This document shows, one piece after another, positions 1 to 8,058 of a stretch of DNA of 56,860 bases. Source of the stretch: Neoroseomonas terrae. Its GTDB lineage: Bacteria > Pseudomonadota > Alphaproteobacteria > Acetobacterales > Acetobacteraceae. The translations under genes were made by a program, and so were the position numbers. How positions within the stretch are numbered: position 1 is the stretch's first letter; every line of letters begins with the position of its first letter. The notes under the pieces are model-generated. The model did no database searches and was not told the origin of the DNA. It saw only the letters and a program-made list of their open reading frames with translations. The stretch spans positions 118,521-175,380 of the forward strand of contig NZ_JAAEDI010000014.1 of the NCBI RefSeq assembly GCF_018129025.1, in the 5' to 3' direction.

Positions 1-75
1 CGTCATCGGGATAGGGTTGTAGGGGTCGGCATCGTCCGACGACGTGAGGCGAGGGTTGGCGGTATCACGCCGCAC
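1..75 (-). CDS. Possible 5' end of a further polysaccharide-locus gene (partial)
   Basis: A reading frame from a GTG at 75 runs open for 25 codons to the left edge of the window and overlaps the last 11 bases of the glycosyltransferase gene. GAAGG just upstream could serve as a ribosome binding site. Its codons look GC-biased and plausible, but 25 codons are too few to recognise a product. It could be the start of the next gene in the operon, or the out-of-frame continuation of the truncated glycosyltransferase. This is tentative. Confidence 0.22.
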   Translation of the reverse strand, partial: MRRDTANPRLTSSDDADPYNPIPMT

Positions 76-1708
76 CTTCGGGCCGGCACGGCAGATTAAT
101 CAGGAATGCCCCTGCAAGCGCGCTCTCCAACGCCTCCCTGGTCTCCATCGGCAGATCATCGCGCTCGGGACCGAGGAGCACGACGGTGTTGTAGTAACCG
201 CGGCGCCGCCGCAGCAGTTCCAAGCTCCCGTCCAGGTCCTGAACGATGGCGCGCTCGACGTTCTCCGGCATCCCGAGGTCGGCGCCCGCCGGATCTTCCT
301 GGGTCTTGCTTGACGCGCAGTAGGTCACGGCGAACCCCGCATCCAGCATCGCTTTGGCCACCCATTGGCCAATGGTGCGGCATGCCGCGGTGAGTACGCT
401 TCGGCCACCAGTGGCGATAATCAGGACGCGGCCCGCCGAGCGATCTCTCATGCTGGCGATGAGCGCGGACGTCCCCGGCGCGTGATGGCTACTCGCAAGC
501 GCCGCCGCGTGGCGCACAACGAAGCGTTTGTGGTTGCGCGTATAGAGCTTCCTTGCTCCGTCGGAGGTTGTCGCAGAGCCGTATTCGAAGTGGACGATAC
601 CGGCTGCGGGTTCGTAGCCGACGCGAAACCCGACTTCGCGGATCCGCATGCATAAATCGGTCTCCTCGAAGTAGGCGGGCGCATAGGTGGTATCCAGGCC
701 GCCCAGGCGTTCGAACAGATCGCGCCGCACCATCAGGAACGCGCCGGAACAGTAGTCGACGTCGCGCCGGAACTTGAATTCCCAATCGCCAGGGTGGCGA
801 CCCCGCCCGTACCCTTGGGTATGCCCGTCATTCCAGATGATGCATCCGGCTTCCTGCAGGGTGCCGTCCAGCATTACGATAGGGCCGCCAACCGCCCCGA
901 GGCTCGGCTCGGCGTCGAGCCGCGCAGCCGCGGCGGCAATTGCCCCGGGCTCGACGCGCGTGTCGTTGTTCAGGAGCAGCAGGTACGTACCGCGCGCATC
1001 CTGCGCAGCGCGGTTCACGCCGCGCAGGAAATGCAGGTTCTCCGGCGCGCGGATCACGCGCGCACCGTCGAGCCTGTCGAGCAGCGCGCCGGTCCGATCT
1101 GTCGAGTTGTTGTCAACGATGACGACCTCGGCTTCGAGGCCGGCCTCCAGCGCCAGGGAACGCAAGCAGTGCAAGGTCAGTTCGGCCTGGTTGAACAGCA
1201 CGATCACTATGCTGACGCGCGGTTCTTTTGCTGCCGGCAGGGATAGTCGGTCGCCTGATGCCAGGAATTCATCCAGCTCGCGCCTGCATTGGTCGCGGAA
1301 CATTCCCTTCAGCGAACTCAAGTCCCTGGGCTGCGATGCAGCTTCTGCTGCCGGGGGCGCCGCGCGCGGGCGCTGACGCGACAGGCGCGAAGCGCGCCGG
1401 ATCTTCGACAACCAATCGATCAGCCGACGCAAGGGTGCTGAACGACGCGAGATCGTAGTGTTGCTAACGGCCCTAGGATTCCGGTCTGCGGAAACACGCT
1501 CGGCGCGCACGGCAACCAGCTCGGCCATAGCCAATGCCAATTGCCGGGTCACAGCGATGGCGAATGTCGCCGCCGCGTCCGTAGCAGCGATGCCTGACGA
1601 AGCAGAATGCCGCAAGCCGGCGCGATAGGGCCCTTTCTGCGAAGGCGATGGCATTTCCGCCCCGTCTGATGGGGCGCCAGCCTCTATGGATGGGACGTCC
1701 TGCTTCAT
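65..1708 (-). CDS. Glycosyltransferase family 2 with truncated C-terminal GT4-like region
   Basis: Predicted cytoplasmic glycosyltransferase for O-antigen or other surface polysaccharide, 547 residues. The first ~160 residues are low-complexity and Ala/Arg-rich. A GT-A catalytic domain (about 165-400) follows, with a VSIVIVLFN strand, a DNNSTD segment, the metal-binding NNDTR motif and an EETDLCMR acceptor-side motif. After ~430 the sequence resembles the first half of the GT4 domain (RVLIIATGG..., then RRRRGYYNTVVLL) that follows GT2 in many long O-antigen transferases, but it stops after ~115 residues. The gene starts at ATG 1708, which overlaps the restored stop of the upstream rmlD-like remnant (ATGA), so the two were probably one operon. 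Donor and acceptor cannot be told. The GT2 core looks intact; the tail looks truncated. Confidence 0.85.
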   Translation of the reverse strand: MKQDVPSIEAGAPSDGAEMPSPSQKGPYRAGLRHSASSGIAATDAAATFAIAVTRQLALAMAELVAVRAERVSADRNPRAVSNTTISRRSAPLRRLIDWLSKIRRASRLSRQRPRAAPPAAEAASQPRDLSSLKGMFRDQCRRELDEFLASGDRLSLPAAKEPRVSIVIVLFNQAELTLHCLRSLALEAGLEAEVVIVDNNSTDRTGALLDRLDGARVIRAPENLHFLRGVNRAAQDARGTYLLLLNNDTRVEPGAIAAAAARLDAEPSLGAVGGPIVMLDGTLQEAGCIIWNDGHTQGYGRGRHPGDWEFKFRRDVDYCSGAFLMVRRDLFERLGGLDTTYAPAYFEETDLCMRIREVGFRVGYEPAAGIVHFEYGSATTSDGARKLYTRNHKRFVVRHAAALASSHHAPGTSALIASMRDRSAGRVLIIATGGRSVLTAACRTIGQWVAKAMLDAGFAVTYCASSKTQEDPAGADLGMPENVERAIVQDLDGSLELLRRRRGYYNTVVLLGPERDDLPMETREALESALAGAFLINLPCRPEGAA

Positions 1709-2095
1709 ACTGCGTGCAGCGCCTTAAGGACGCGCGCCAACCCGGCTTCCCAGGTGGGGGAGGGCGACGCCGAAGGTGTCGCGGAGCCCGGTCGTGTCGA
1801 GCCGTTCATCTGCGGGTCGTGTGGCCTTGCTGGGGTAGTCCGCACTCGCGATTGCCTGCGTGCGCGGGCGCGACGGCCGGTGGGTCGCCACGACCTGGCG
1901 CATCGCCGCGACGTCGCAGATGTCGGCCTTCAAATGGACATGGCGCGGGTCGCGCAGCCAGGGGCCGAGGCTCTCGGGGCTGGCGACGTGGGTCTCGCGG
2001 TGCACGTTCACCACCACCGCATCGGTGGTGGAGAGTAGCCGGCGCACCATGGTCGAGCCGATGAAGCCATAGTCGCCGGTCATCAAAAGGGGCAT
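1705..2095 (-). pseudogene. rmlB'-'rmlD fusion remnant, frameshifted near its 3' end
   Basis: The first ~73 codons match the N-terminal Rossmann region of dTDP-glucose 4,6-dehydratase (RmlB): TGDYGFIGS nucleotide-binding loop, then VVNVHRETHVAS and LKADICD. The sequence then passes directly, in frame, into the C-terminal end of dTDP-4-dehydrorhamnose reductase (RmlD): SADYPSKATRPADERLDT and FGVALP. The middle of both enzymes is missing, including the YxxxK site, so neither reaction of dTDP-L-rhamnose synthesis can be carried out. A run of five C (plus-strand G at 1756-1760) also shifts the frame to an early TAA at 1724. Removing one C restores an RmlD-like tail (TWEAGLARVLKAL) ending in a TGA that overlaps the next gene's ATG. 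Deletion is inferred; the fused ends are seen directly. Confidence 0.8.
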
Positions 2096-2355
2096 TTTAC
2101 ATTTTCGATAGCATATGAAAGTCCATTATCCTTTGTGGCAGCCTCGTTCAATGCCCGAGTTGCCTCCATAGGGACGGACTGCTGGCTCTGGCTGTGCCAA
2201 TCCACCGCCAAAGGCTTGATCAACGCCGGCAGCGTCCCTGCTCATCCGTGTCGGCGGCTTATCTCGAACGGCCCTACTCGGGGGTTAGGTTATCCGGATC
2301 AGGGACACCTGAGCCGCCGCCCTCTTGATCAGTAGGGCCCGACACCGGCGGTCGG
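2096..2355. other. Intergenic stretch without a recognisable gene
   Basis: About 260 bases upstream of the rml remnant on one side and at the 3' end of the DUF4126 gene on the other. The short open frames here have no family resemblance. The first ~35 bases (2096-2130) are clearly richer in A+T than the rest and could hold the promoter of the remnant and glycosyltransferase transcription unit. No terminator or repeat was noticed. Confidence 0.4.
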
Positions 2356-2820
2356 CTACTTCCTGGACAGTCGTTCCAATGATCGCAGGATCGCCGCAGC
2401 ACTAGCGACAACAATCGCATCTTCAATCAGGCCCGTGCGCGTCTGCCCGTAGCGGGGCATGGTAGCAATCCGCGCGCGCCATCCCGGATAGGACGCGACG
2501 ACAGCGGTCGCGCCACCGAGCGCTGCGGCGATCCAGCGCTGCCGTCGCGGCGCAAGCGAAGCACCCGCGATCGCCGATGTGATGAACCGCGCGGCCAGCC
2601 CGATTGGCACGATCCGATCGGGCGCCGACTTCATCTTGTCGCCACCGAGCTCGGCCGTAGCGAGGGCGACCGTACCCGCGACCACAAGCGGGTGCCCGAT
2701 GATGCGCAGACCGCCGTTGTCCGCAGGCAGACCGCCTCGCGCCGCTGCAATGGAGACCGCTGCCAGAGGGGTCATTGCGCGCTGACCACCCACGAGGCCA
2801 ATGAGAAACGACGCGAGCAT
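2356..2820 (-). CDS. DUF4126-family membrane protein
   Basis: Small inner-membrane protein of 154 residues and unknown function. The N-terminal motif LVGGQRAMTPLAAVSIAAA and the later PSYPGWRAR-like and YG-containing loop resemble the DUF4126 family, small proteins with about four hydrophobic segments. Hydrophobic stretches lie near 1-25, 40-60, 72-90 and 110-145. ATG 2820 is chosen. The frame stays open upstream to a TTG at 2853, but the extra residues (LRLKQRRN) are basic and lie outside the family's usual start. No clear Shine-Dalgarno sequence precedes either start. The neighbours do not suggest a role. Confidence 0.65.
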   Translation of the reverse strand: MLASFLIGLVGGQRAMTPLAAVSIAAARGGLPADNGGLRIIGHPLVVAGTVALATAELGGDKMKSAPDRIVPIGLAARFITSAIAGASLAPRRQRWIAAALGGATAVVASYPGWRARIATMPRYGQTRTGLIEDAIVVASAAAILRSLERLSRK

Positions 2821-3063
2821 GATAGCGTTCCGACGTTGCTTCAGGCGGAGCAACGCAGGCGTCAGGGATGCAGTTGCCCGATGGAGCGCGCGGGGTCCGA
2901 AATCAGCGGGCCGCCCTGGCGCATCGCGCCAACCATCCCCGTGCCATTACGCAGCGGGCCTGTTCGAGGCTAGCGACGGCCATGATGCCATGAGGACGGG
3001 CCCCGCTTGTCCTGCCGCAAGGCACCCCACCAAGGGGGGATCCAACCCCGCCGAGCAACTCCA

Positions 3064-3660
3064 TCAGCTCGGCGCCGGCAACGCGCGCTGCATCCCTGCC
3101 AGCATGGTGAGGTGAGACCGGATGGCGGGAATGGCGACCGTCGCGAGCATGGCCTCCTCCCGTCCGGGTGGGCGCTCGGCGGTCCCTCGGTTCAGGCGAA
3201 GAAGCTCCTGGTGACCCTCGGTCTGCACCGATACGAACATCCGGTCGAAGGCGGCGCCGCTCTGCGCACGCAAAGCGCCCAGGCTCTGTTGCTGCTGAGC
3301 CGTCAGCATGTTCGGCGCGGGCGCGGAAAGGCCTGCAAGGCGCCGGGCCTCCGCGAACGCCATCTGCTCCTCGAGTTCAAGCTGCGCGAACAGCTTTACG
3401 CCCTCATCCGCAGCGGACCGCGTACCTAGCTGAGCGCTTGCCAACGCCATGGCCATCGCGGCGAGCATCTGGTCCCCCTGCTGGCCTTCCGTGGCGGCAG
3501 CGGAACGCCCTTCCATCGTCGGCTGAGGGACCCGCGACGGCGGGACGTCGGACTGTCGCGGCGGTTCCGTGGTTCGACCCTGGGGAGGCTGTCCCTGCGA
3601 CCAAGCGGGGCGAAAGAGCACTGGTGCTGCAATGGCACCGAAGACGAGACGACGCATCAT
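3064..3660 (-). CDS. DUF4142-like exported protein
   Basis: Predicted periplasmic helical protein of 198 residues and unknown function. It starts with MMRRLVFGAIAAPVLFRPAW, a signal-peptide-like segment. A Pro/Gln-rich linker follows, then a helical domain (about 65-198) with the spacing of DUF4142: AMALASAQLG, then FAQLELEEQMAFAEA, then HQELLRLNRG, then an IRSHLTML C-terminal helix. ATG 3660 is preferred because GGGAG lies about 10 bases upstream. A longer open frame to 3777 would place the signal sequence internally. The family assignment rests on pattern only. Confidence 0.65.
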   Translation of the reverse strand: MMRRLVFGAIAAPVLFRPAWSQGQPPQGRTTEPPRQSDVPPSRVPQPTMEGRSAAATEGQQGDQMLAAMAMALASAQLGTRSAADEGVKLFAQLELEEQMAFAEARRLAGLSAPAPNMLTAQQQQSLGALRAQSGAAFDRMFVSVQTEGHQELLRLNRGTAERPPGREEAMLATVAIPAIRSHLTMLAGMQRALPAPS

Positions 3661-4088
3661 GTCGCGGGCTCCCTGGTTGGCGGCGGCGATCTGATTCAAC
3701 CGGCCAAGGCAGGCGGCGTTCTGGGCGTGGCCCGCGAGATCCATCAACGTTCCGTGGCGCCCTGAAGGCCAAGGCAACCGGTGTCGCCTGGGGCATGTCG
3801 TCCATGCGGCGCTGGCGTGCTCGATGCGCCGCCTGGTCCCCCGGCACCGCCGCTCATCGCCCGGGAACGCCCGTCACATCCGATCTCGGCGCGCCAGGCT
3901 GTCGCTGCAGGTGGTCCTTCCTTCGCGCCGTCATCATCGCGGCTGGCTCGGCTGCGACAGGCCGCCCGGGAAGCAACAAGCGCTGCGCGGGCGCGCTTGC
4001 CGAAAGTCCTACTCGCTGCCATGCTCCATCAGAAGAAAGTCAATTGTTATTCAGTGAAAATTTGAGGCCCATGGGCCGGAGGAAAACC
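3661..4088. promoter_or_regulatory. Long non-coding stretch upstream of the first tctC
   Basis: No convincing gene lies in these 428 bases; the open frames here are GC shadows. Most of it is ordinary high-GC sequence, but 4028-4066 is strikingly A+T-rich and contains TGAAAATTTGA at 4055-4065. A promoter for the downstream tctC and amidohydrolase genes probably lies here. No exact -35/-10 pair is claimed. Confidence 0.4.
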
Positions 4089-5051
4089 ATGCCATCGCGA
4101 CGGAATCTCCTGGCGGGCAGCCTGATCGGCCTCTCCGGGCCGGCACTGGCCGATCGTGCGTACCCCGACCGCCCCGTTCGTATCGTCGTACCTTTCCCTC
4201 CCGGCGGTCCGGTGGACGCGGGCGCACGCATCCTGGCCCGCGCCCTGACCGGCGCGGTCGGTCAGCCCGTGGTGGTCGAGAACCGTGGTGGTGCCGGCGG
4301 TGTCATCGGCGTCGATGCCGTCGCCAAGGCGCCGCCCGATGGGTACGTCCTCAGCTTCGCCAGCACAGGCGCGGTGGCGGTCAACCAGAGCCTGATCCCA
4401 AACACCCCCTATGATGTCCGTCGCGACCTCACGCCGATCGTCATCGTATCGGCGATCCCCATGCTCATCGTCGTTCAACCTTCGCTGCCGGTGCGCGATC
4501 TCGCCGGCTTCATCGCCCTCGCGCGCCAGCGGCCGCTGACCTACGGAACATCCGGCCCGGGCGGGGCGCCGCATCTCTCGGGCGAGTTGCTGAAGCAACG
4601 CGCCGGCTTTGACATGACCCACGTGCCCTATCGCGGCGCGGCACCCTGCGTGGCCGGCTTCCTGGGCGAGGAGGTCGATGCCTGCATCCTCGACCCCCTC
4701 GTCCTGCTGCCGCATGTGCGTGAGGGCAAGGCGCGCGCCGTCGCGGTGACGAGCCCGGCGCGCAGCGCCGCCATGCCCGAGGTGCCGATCGTCGCCGAGG
4801 CCGGCGTCGCCGGCGTCGAGGTTGAGAACTGGTATGCGCTGCTGGCCCCCGCCGGGACGCCGAGCGACCGCATCGACCAACTCTGGGAAATCTCCCGCGC
4901 CACCCTGAACCGCCCGGAGATAGCGCGGCTGTTCACCGACCAGGGCGGCCGGATGGTCATCAGCGGCCCCGCGGACAGCGCGGCCTTCATCCGGGCCGAA
5001 GTGGAGAAATGGGCCGAGGTCGTCCGCCTCGGCGGGCTGCGGGCGGATTGA
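4089..5051 (+). CDS. TctC/Bug-family tripartite tricarboxylate transporter substrate-binding protein (1)
   Basis: Periplasmic receptor of 320 residues for a small carboxylate or related anion. It has an SRRNLLAG twin-arginine-like n-region, a hydrophobic segment ending in PALA, then the family landmarks RIVVPFPPGGPVD, a VVVENRGGAGG loop, DAVAKAPPDGY and HVPYRGAAP. ATG 4089 is preceded by GGAGG at an ideal distance. The much longer upstream open frame is rejected because it would bury the signal peptide. The amidohydrolase gene begins five bases after the stop, so the two are probably co-transcribed. It is most like the fourth tctC of this locus (11279-12250). No TctA or TctB gene is in the window, and the ligand is unknown. 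Confidence 0.93.
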   Translation: MPSRRNLLAGSLIGLSGPALADRAYPDRPVRIVVPFPPGGPVDAGARILARALTGAVGQPVVVENRGGAGGVIGVDAVAKAPPDGYVLSFASTGAVAVNQSLIPNTPYDVRRDLTPIVIVSAIPMLIVVQPSLPVRDLAGFIALARQRPLTYGTSGPGGAPHLSGELLKQRAGFDMTHVPYRGAAPCVAGFLGEEVDACILDPLVLLPHVREGKARAVAVTSPARSAAMPEVPIVAEAGVAGVEVENWYALLAPAGTPSDRIDQLWEISRATLNRPEIARLFTDQGGRMVISGPADSAAFIRAEVEKWAEVVRLGGLRAD

Positions 5052-5056
5052 GCGGC

Positions 5057-6112
5057 ATGGCACAGCACTATCTTTCGGTGCGCGAGGACTGGCTCGCGCA
5101 GACGCGGGAGGAACCGCTCGATCCGGCGCAGCCGATCATCGACGCGCATCATCACCTGTGGGACCGGCCGGGCTGGCGCTACCTCGCGGATGACTTCGCC
5201 CGCGACATCGCGCAGGGCGGACACAATATCCTCGCCAGCGTCTATGTGCAGGCGCGCGCCATGCTTCGTGCCAGGGGCGCGGAGGAATTGCGCCCGGTCG
5301 GCGAGACCGAATTTGCCGCCGGCATGGCGGCGATGAGCGAGAGCGGCGGCTACGGGCCCACGCACATCTGCGCCGGCATCGTCGGCTTTGCGGATCTGCG
5401 GCTGGGTGCGGCGGTCCGGCCGGTGCTCGAGGCGCATATCCGCGCCGGCGGTGGCCGGTTCCGCGGCATCCGTCACATCGCCGCCTGGGACCCCGATCCG
5501 ACCATGCTGAATCCCGCGTATCAGCCGGGGCAGCACATGCTGCTGGACCCCGTCTTCCGCGCCGGCTTCGCGGAGCTGGCGCCGCTCGGGCTCAGCTTCG
5601 ATGCCTGGCTGCTGCACCCGCAACTCGACGACCTCGTCGACCTCGCTCGCGCCTTCCCGGGCACCGCCATCGTGCTGAACCATATCGGTGGACCCCTCGC
5701 CATCGGCCGCTACGCGGGCCGAAGGGAGGAAGCGCGGCTGGAATGGGCTGGCGCGATGCAGCGCCTCGCCACCTGCCCGAACGTGCATGTGAAGATCGGC
5801 GGGCTGTCGATGCGCATGCTCGGTTTCGGCTTCGAGGCTCAGGAGCGACCGGCCTCCTCCGCCGAGCGGGCTCAGATCTGGCGGCCCTACGTGCAGACCT
5901 GCATCGAATTGTTCGGCGCGCAGCGCTGCCTGTTCGAAAGCAACTTCCCCGTCGACAAGGGCGCCGTCGGCTACGGCGTGCTCTGGAACGCGTTCAAGCG
6001 CCTCGCCGCCGGCGCATCCGCACAGGAGAAGGATGATCTCTTCTGGCGGACGGCGGCCCGTGTCTATCGCCTCGATGGTATTCCCAGCCTTCGGGAAGGA
6101 ATGGTGCAATGA
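5057..6112 (+). CDS. Amidohydrolase family 2 protein (PDC-hydrolase/lactonase-like)
   Basis: TIM-barrel metal-dependent hydrolase of 351 residues. The N-terminal IIDAHHHLWD motif supplies the two metal-ligand histidines. FRGIRHIAAW and VLNHIGGP lie on inner barrel strands, and FESNFPVDKG near the C-terminus carries the conserved aspartate. This is the pattern of the amidohydrolase-2 group that includes 2-pyrone-4,6-dicarboxylate lactonase-like enzymes. ATG 5057 follows the tctC stop by five bases, and the gene ends in an ATGA overlap with the next tctC, so it sits in a tight TctC-hydrolase-TctC operon. It probably hydrolyses the imported compound or a lactone or amide derived from it; the substrate is unknown. 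Confidence 0.88.
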   Translation: MAQHYLSVREDWLAQTREEPLDPAQPIIDAHHHLWDRPGWRYLADDFARDIAQGGHNILASVYVQARAMLRARGAEELRPVGETEFAAGMAAMSESGGYGPTHICAGIVGFADLRLGAAVRPVLEAHIRAGGGRFRGIRHIAAWDPDPTMLNPAYQPGQHMLLDPVFRAGFAELAPLGLSFDAWLLHPQLDDLVDLARAFPGTAIVLNHIGGPLAIGRYAGRREEARLEWAGAMQRLATCPNVHVKIGGLSMRMLGFGFEAQERPASSAERAQIWRPYVQTCIELFGAQRCLFESNFPVDKGAVGYGVLWNAFKRLAAGASAQEKDDLFWRTAARVYRLDGIPSLREGMVQ

Positions 6113-7101
6113 CTCTTTCCCGCCGCCACGCGCTCGCAGGCCTCGCCGCGCTGCTGCCGCTCCCCGCTTTGGCACGTGACGACTGGCCGACGCGGCCCAT
6201 CCGGTTGATCATTCCCTTCCCACCCGGTGGAAGCTCGGATCTTGCAGCCCGCCTCATGGCCGATCGGCTGGGCGCGAAGCTCGGCCAACCCGTGGTCTGC
6301 GACAACCGCCCCGGCGCCAGCGGCATCATCGGCACGGAAGCGGTCGTGCGCTCGGCCCCAGATGGATACACGCTGCTCTATGCCAGCGTCGGCAACGCCG
6401 CGATCAACTATCCGCTCTATGGCGCGCGGCTGCCCTATCGTCCGAGCGACCTGACCGGCGTCGGGCTGATCGCGGCAGCGCCGAACCTGATCGTGGTGCG
6501 CAGCGACTCGCCATTCCGCACTCTCGGCGACCTCGTCGCCTTCGCGCGCGCCAATCCCGACAAGCTCAATTTCGGCACGACCGGCCTCGGCTCCTCGGTG
6601 CAGATGACGGGCGCGCTGCTCGCCGCCTCGACGGGCATCGAAGTCACCACCGTCAACTACCGCGGCGGCGGGCAGGTGGTGCAGGAACTCATCGCCGGCA
6701 CCATCGACTACGCCGCCGACGGCATCACCGCGTCGGCGGGGCACATCCGGGATGGCCTGCTGCGCGGCCTCGCGGTCACGCAGCAGGAGCGCAGCGCGGC
6801 GCTGCCCGACGTGCCGACCACCGTCGAGGCGGGCTTCCCCGAGGTGTTGGCGACGGCCTGGTTCAGCATTCTCGCCCCCGCCGCCACGCCACGTGCCATC
6901 GTCGACCGGGTGGGGGCGGAGATGCAGGCCGCCCTAGAGGAGCCGACGGTGCAGGAGCGCCTTGCTAGTCTGGGCGGGGGTCCGCTGCCGCTGCCGCTGC
7001 CGGGCGGGCGCACCACACCCGCGGCCTTCGATGCCTTCATTCGCGAGGAAATCGGGAAGTGGACCGCCGTGGTCGAACGGACCGGGCTGCGCGCGCAATA
7101 G
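6109..7101 (+). CDS. TctC/Bug-family substrate-binding protein (2)
   Basis: Periplasmic receptor of 330 residues. It has an SRRHALAG twin-arginine-like start, a signal segment ending in PALA, then LIIPFPPGGSSD, VVCDNRPGASG, APDGYTLLYAS and VNYRGGGQ. ATG 6109 overlaps the amidohydrolase stop by four bases. A proline/glycine-rich insert (LPLPLPGGRTTP) lies close to the C-terminus, which is unusual among the paralogues here. A long inverted repeat follows the stop, so transcription may end there. The ligand is unknown. Confidence 0.93.
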   Translation: MTLSRRHALAGLAALLPLPALARDDWPTRPIRLIIPFPPGGSSDLAARLMADRLGAKLGQPVVCDNRPGASGIIGTEAVVRSAPDGYTLLYASVGNAAINYPLYGARLPYRPSDLTGVGLIAAAPNLIVVRSDSPFRTLGDLVAFARANPDKLNFGTTGLGSSVQMTGALLAASTGIEVTTVNYRGGGQVVQELIAGTIDYAADGITASAGHIRDGLLRGLAVTQQERSAALPDVPTTVEAGFPEVLATAWFSILAPAATPRAIVDRVGAEMQAALEEPTVQERLASLGGGPLPLPLPGGRTTPAAFDAFIREEIGKWTAVVERTGLRAQ

Positions 7102-7138
7102 GACGCGGCGGGGAAATGCGCGCTCCGGTGCATTGCCT

Positions 7139-7182
7139 CGCCGGCGGCGGGCCGCCTGCAGGCAGGCATCCGGCCGCCGGCG
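7139..7182. terminator. Ten-base inverted repeat between tctC and iclR-type gene
   Basis: CGCCGGCGGC at 7139-7148 is perfectly repeated in inverse at 7173-7182 (GCCGCCGGCG), with a 24-base spacer that itself contains the palindrome GCCTGCAGGC (7155-7164). No T-run follows. It could be a factor-dependent terminator, a leader hairpin or an operator for the regulator gene 40 bases downstream. Confidence 0.5.
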
Positions 7183-7222
7183 GGATTCGCTGTCCGCATC
7201 GTCATGCGCTAGGCAGAACACC

Positions 7223-8008
7223 ATGAAATCGCCGCGCAGGTCAGCCGGCGGCACGGGTGACGGCCCGGCCGCGGGCAACGACTACACGATCGACGTGCTG
7301 ACACGGACCGTGCAGGTGCTGCGCGCCCTGTCCGGCGCCACCCGCCCGCTGCAACTGACGGAGATTGCAGCCGCCGCGCAGACGACCAGTTCGACGGCCT
7401 TCCGCATCCTTTGGAATCTCGAACGCGCGGGCCTCGCCGACCGCAGCAGCGGCGAGGGCTACGCCCTCGGGCCGCTGGCCCTGGTGCTCGGCGCCAGCTA
7501 CGGGGCGCAGAATGTCCTCGTCAATCGCGGGCGCCCGCTGGTGGACCATCTGCGGGACGAGACGGGCGAGACCTCCGCCCTCGTCATCCGCGACGGCGCG
7601 TTGCGTTTCTGCCTCTACCACGCCGAAAGCCGTCAGGCGGTGCGGCGCAGCCTGACGCTCGGCCCGCTCGGCGAACTCTGGCGCGGTGCGGCGGGCCGCC
7701 TGCTTTTCGCCAACCTGCCGCCAGCGGAGCGCGCCGCCGTCCTGTCGCTGTATCCGCAGGCCGGCCAGGATGATGCCAACCTCGTTGCCACGCATGAGAA
7801 TGGCGTGGTCAGCGCGATGCGGGACACCAGTGCGGACATCTGGTCGGTGGCGGCACCGGTGCGCCTGCCGGACGGCCAGGTCATCGCGGCCGTGGCCTGC
7901 ACCGGGCCCATCCAGCGCTGCGACCAGCGCCACCTCCAGCATTGCCAGGTCCTGACCGCGGCGGCGGCACAGACCCTGTCCGCCGCCATTGTCGGCACGC
8001 CGCGATAG
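7223..8008 (+). CDS. IclR-family transcriptional regulator
   Basis: DNA-binding regulator of 261 residues. An N-terminal winged helix-turn-helix (about 22-85) contains LTEIAAAAQTTSSTAFRIL as the recognition region. A C-terminal IclR effector-binding domain (about 95-258) includes LRDETGETSALVIRDG, RRSLTLGPLGELWRGAAGR, the usual position of the ligand pocket, and SVAAPVRLPDGQVIAAVA. ATG 7223 is chosen because the longer upstream frame overlaps the tctC gene and lies outside the family. It sits inside the catabolic locus and probably senses the imported acid or its metabolite. Likely targets are the flanking operons, including the divergent promoter at 9028-9264. Confidence 0.92.
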   Translation: MKSPRRSAGGTGDGPAAGNDYTIDVLTRTVQVLRALSGATRPLQLTEIAAAAQTTSSTAFRILWNLERAGLADRSSGEGYALGPLALVLGASYGAQNVLVNRGRPLVDHLRDETGETSALVIRDGALRFCLYHAESRQAVRRSLTLGPLGELWRGAAGRLLFANLPPAERAAVLSLYPQAGQDDANLVATHENGVVSAMRDTSADIWSVAAPVRLPDGQVIAAVACTGPIQRCDQRHLQHCQVLTAAAAQTLSAAIVGTPR

Positions 8009-8031
8009 CCGCGGGCCCGTCCACGGAAGCT

Positions 8032-8051
8032 CGGCCGGGAGCTGCCGGCCG
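8032..8051. terminator. Hairpin between convergent iclR-type and tctC genes
   Basis: CGGCCGG and CCGGCCG form a perfect 7-base stem around a 6-base loop in the 50-base gap between two convergent genes. It lacks a T-run but is placed where a bidirectional terminator would be expected. Confidence 0.45.
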
Positions 8052-8058
8052 GCCCGTC

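Noticed and set aside
2135..2335. 66-codon plus-strand open frame in the rml-DUF4126 gap
   Set aside because: No ribosome binding site or family resemblance; most likely chance.
3168..4088. Long in-frame extension upstream of the first tctC
   Set aside because: It would add 307 Arg/Pro-rich residues before a clear signal peptide that has its own GGAGG site at 4077-4081.
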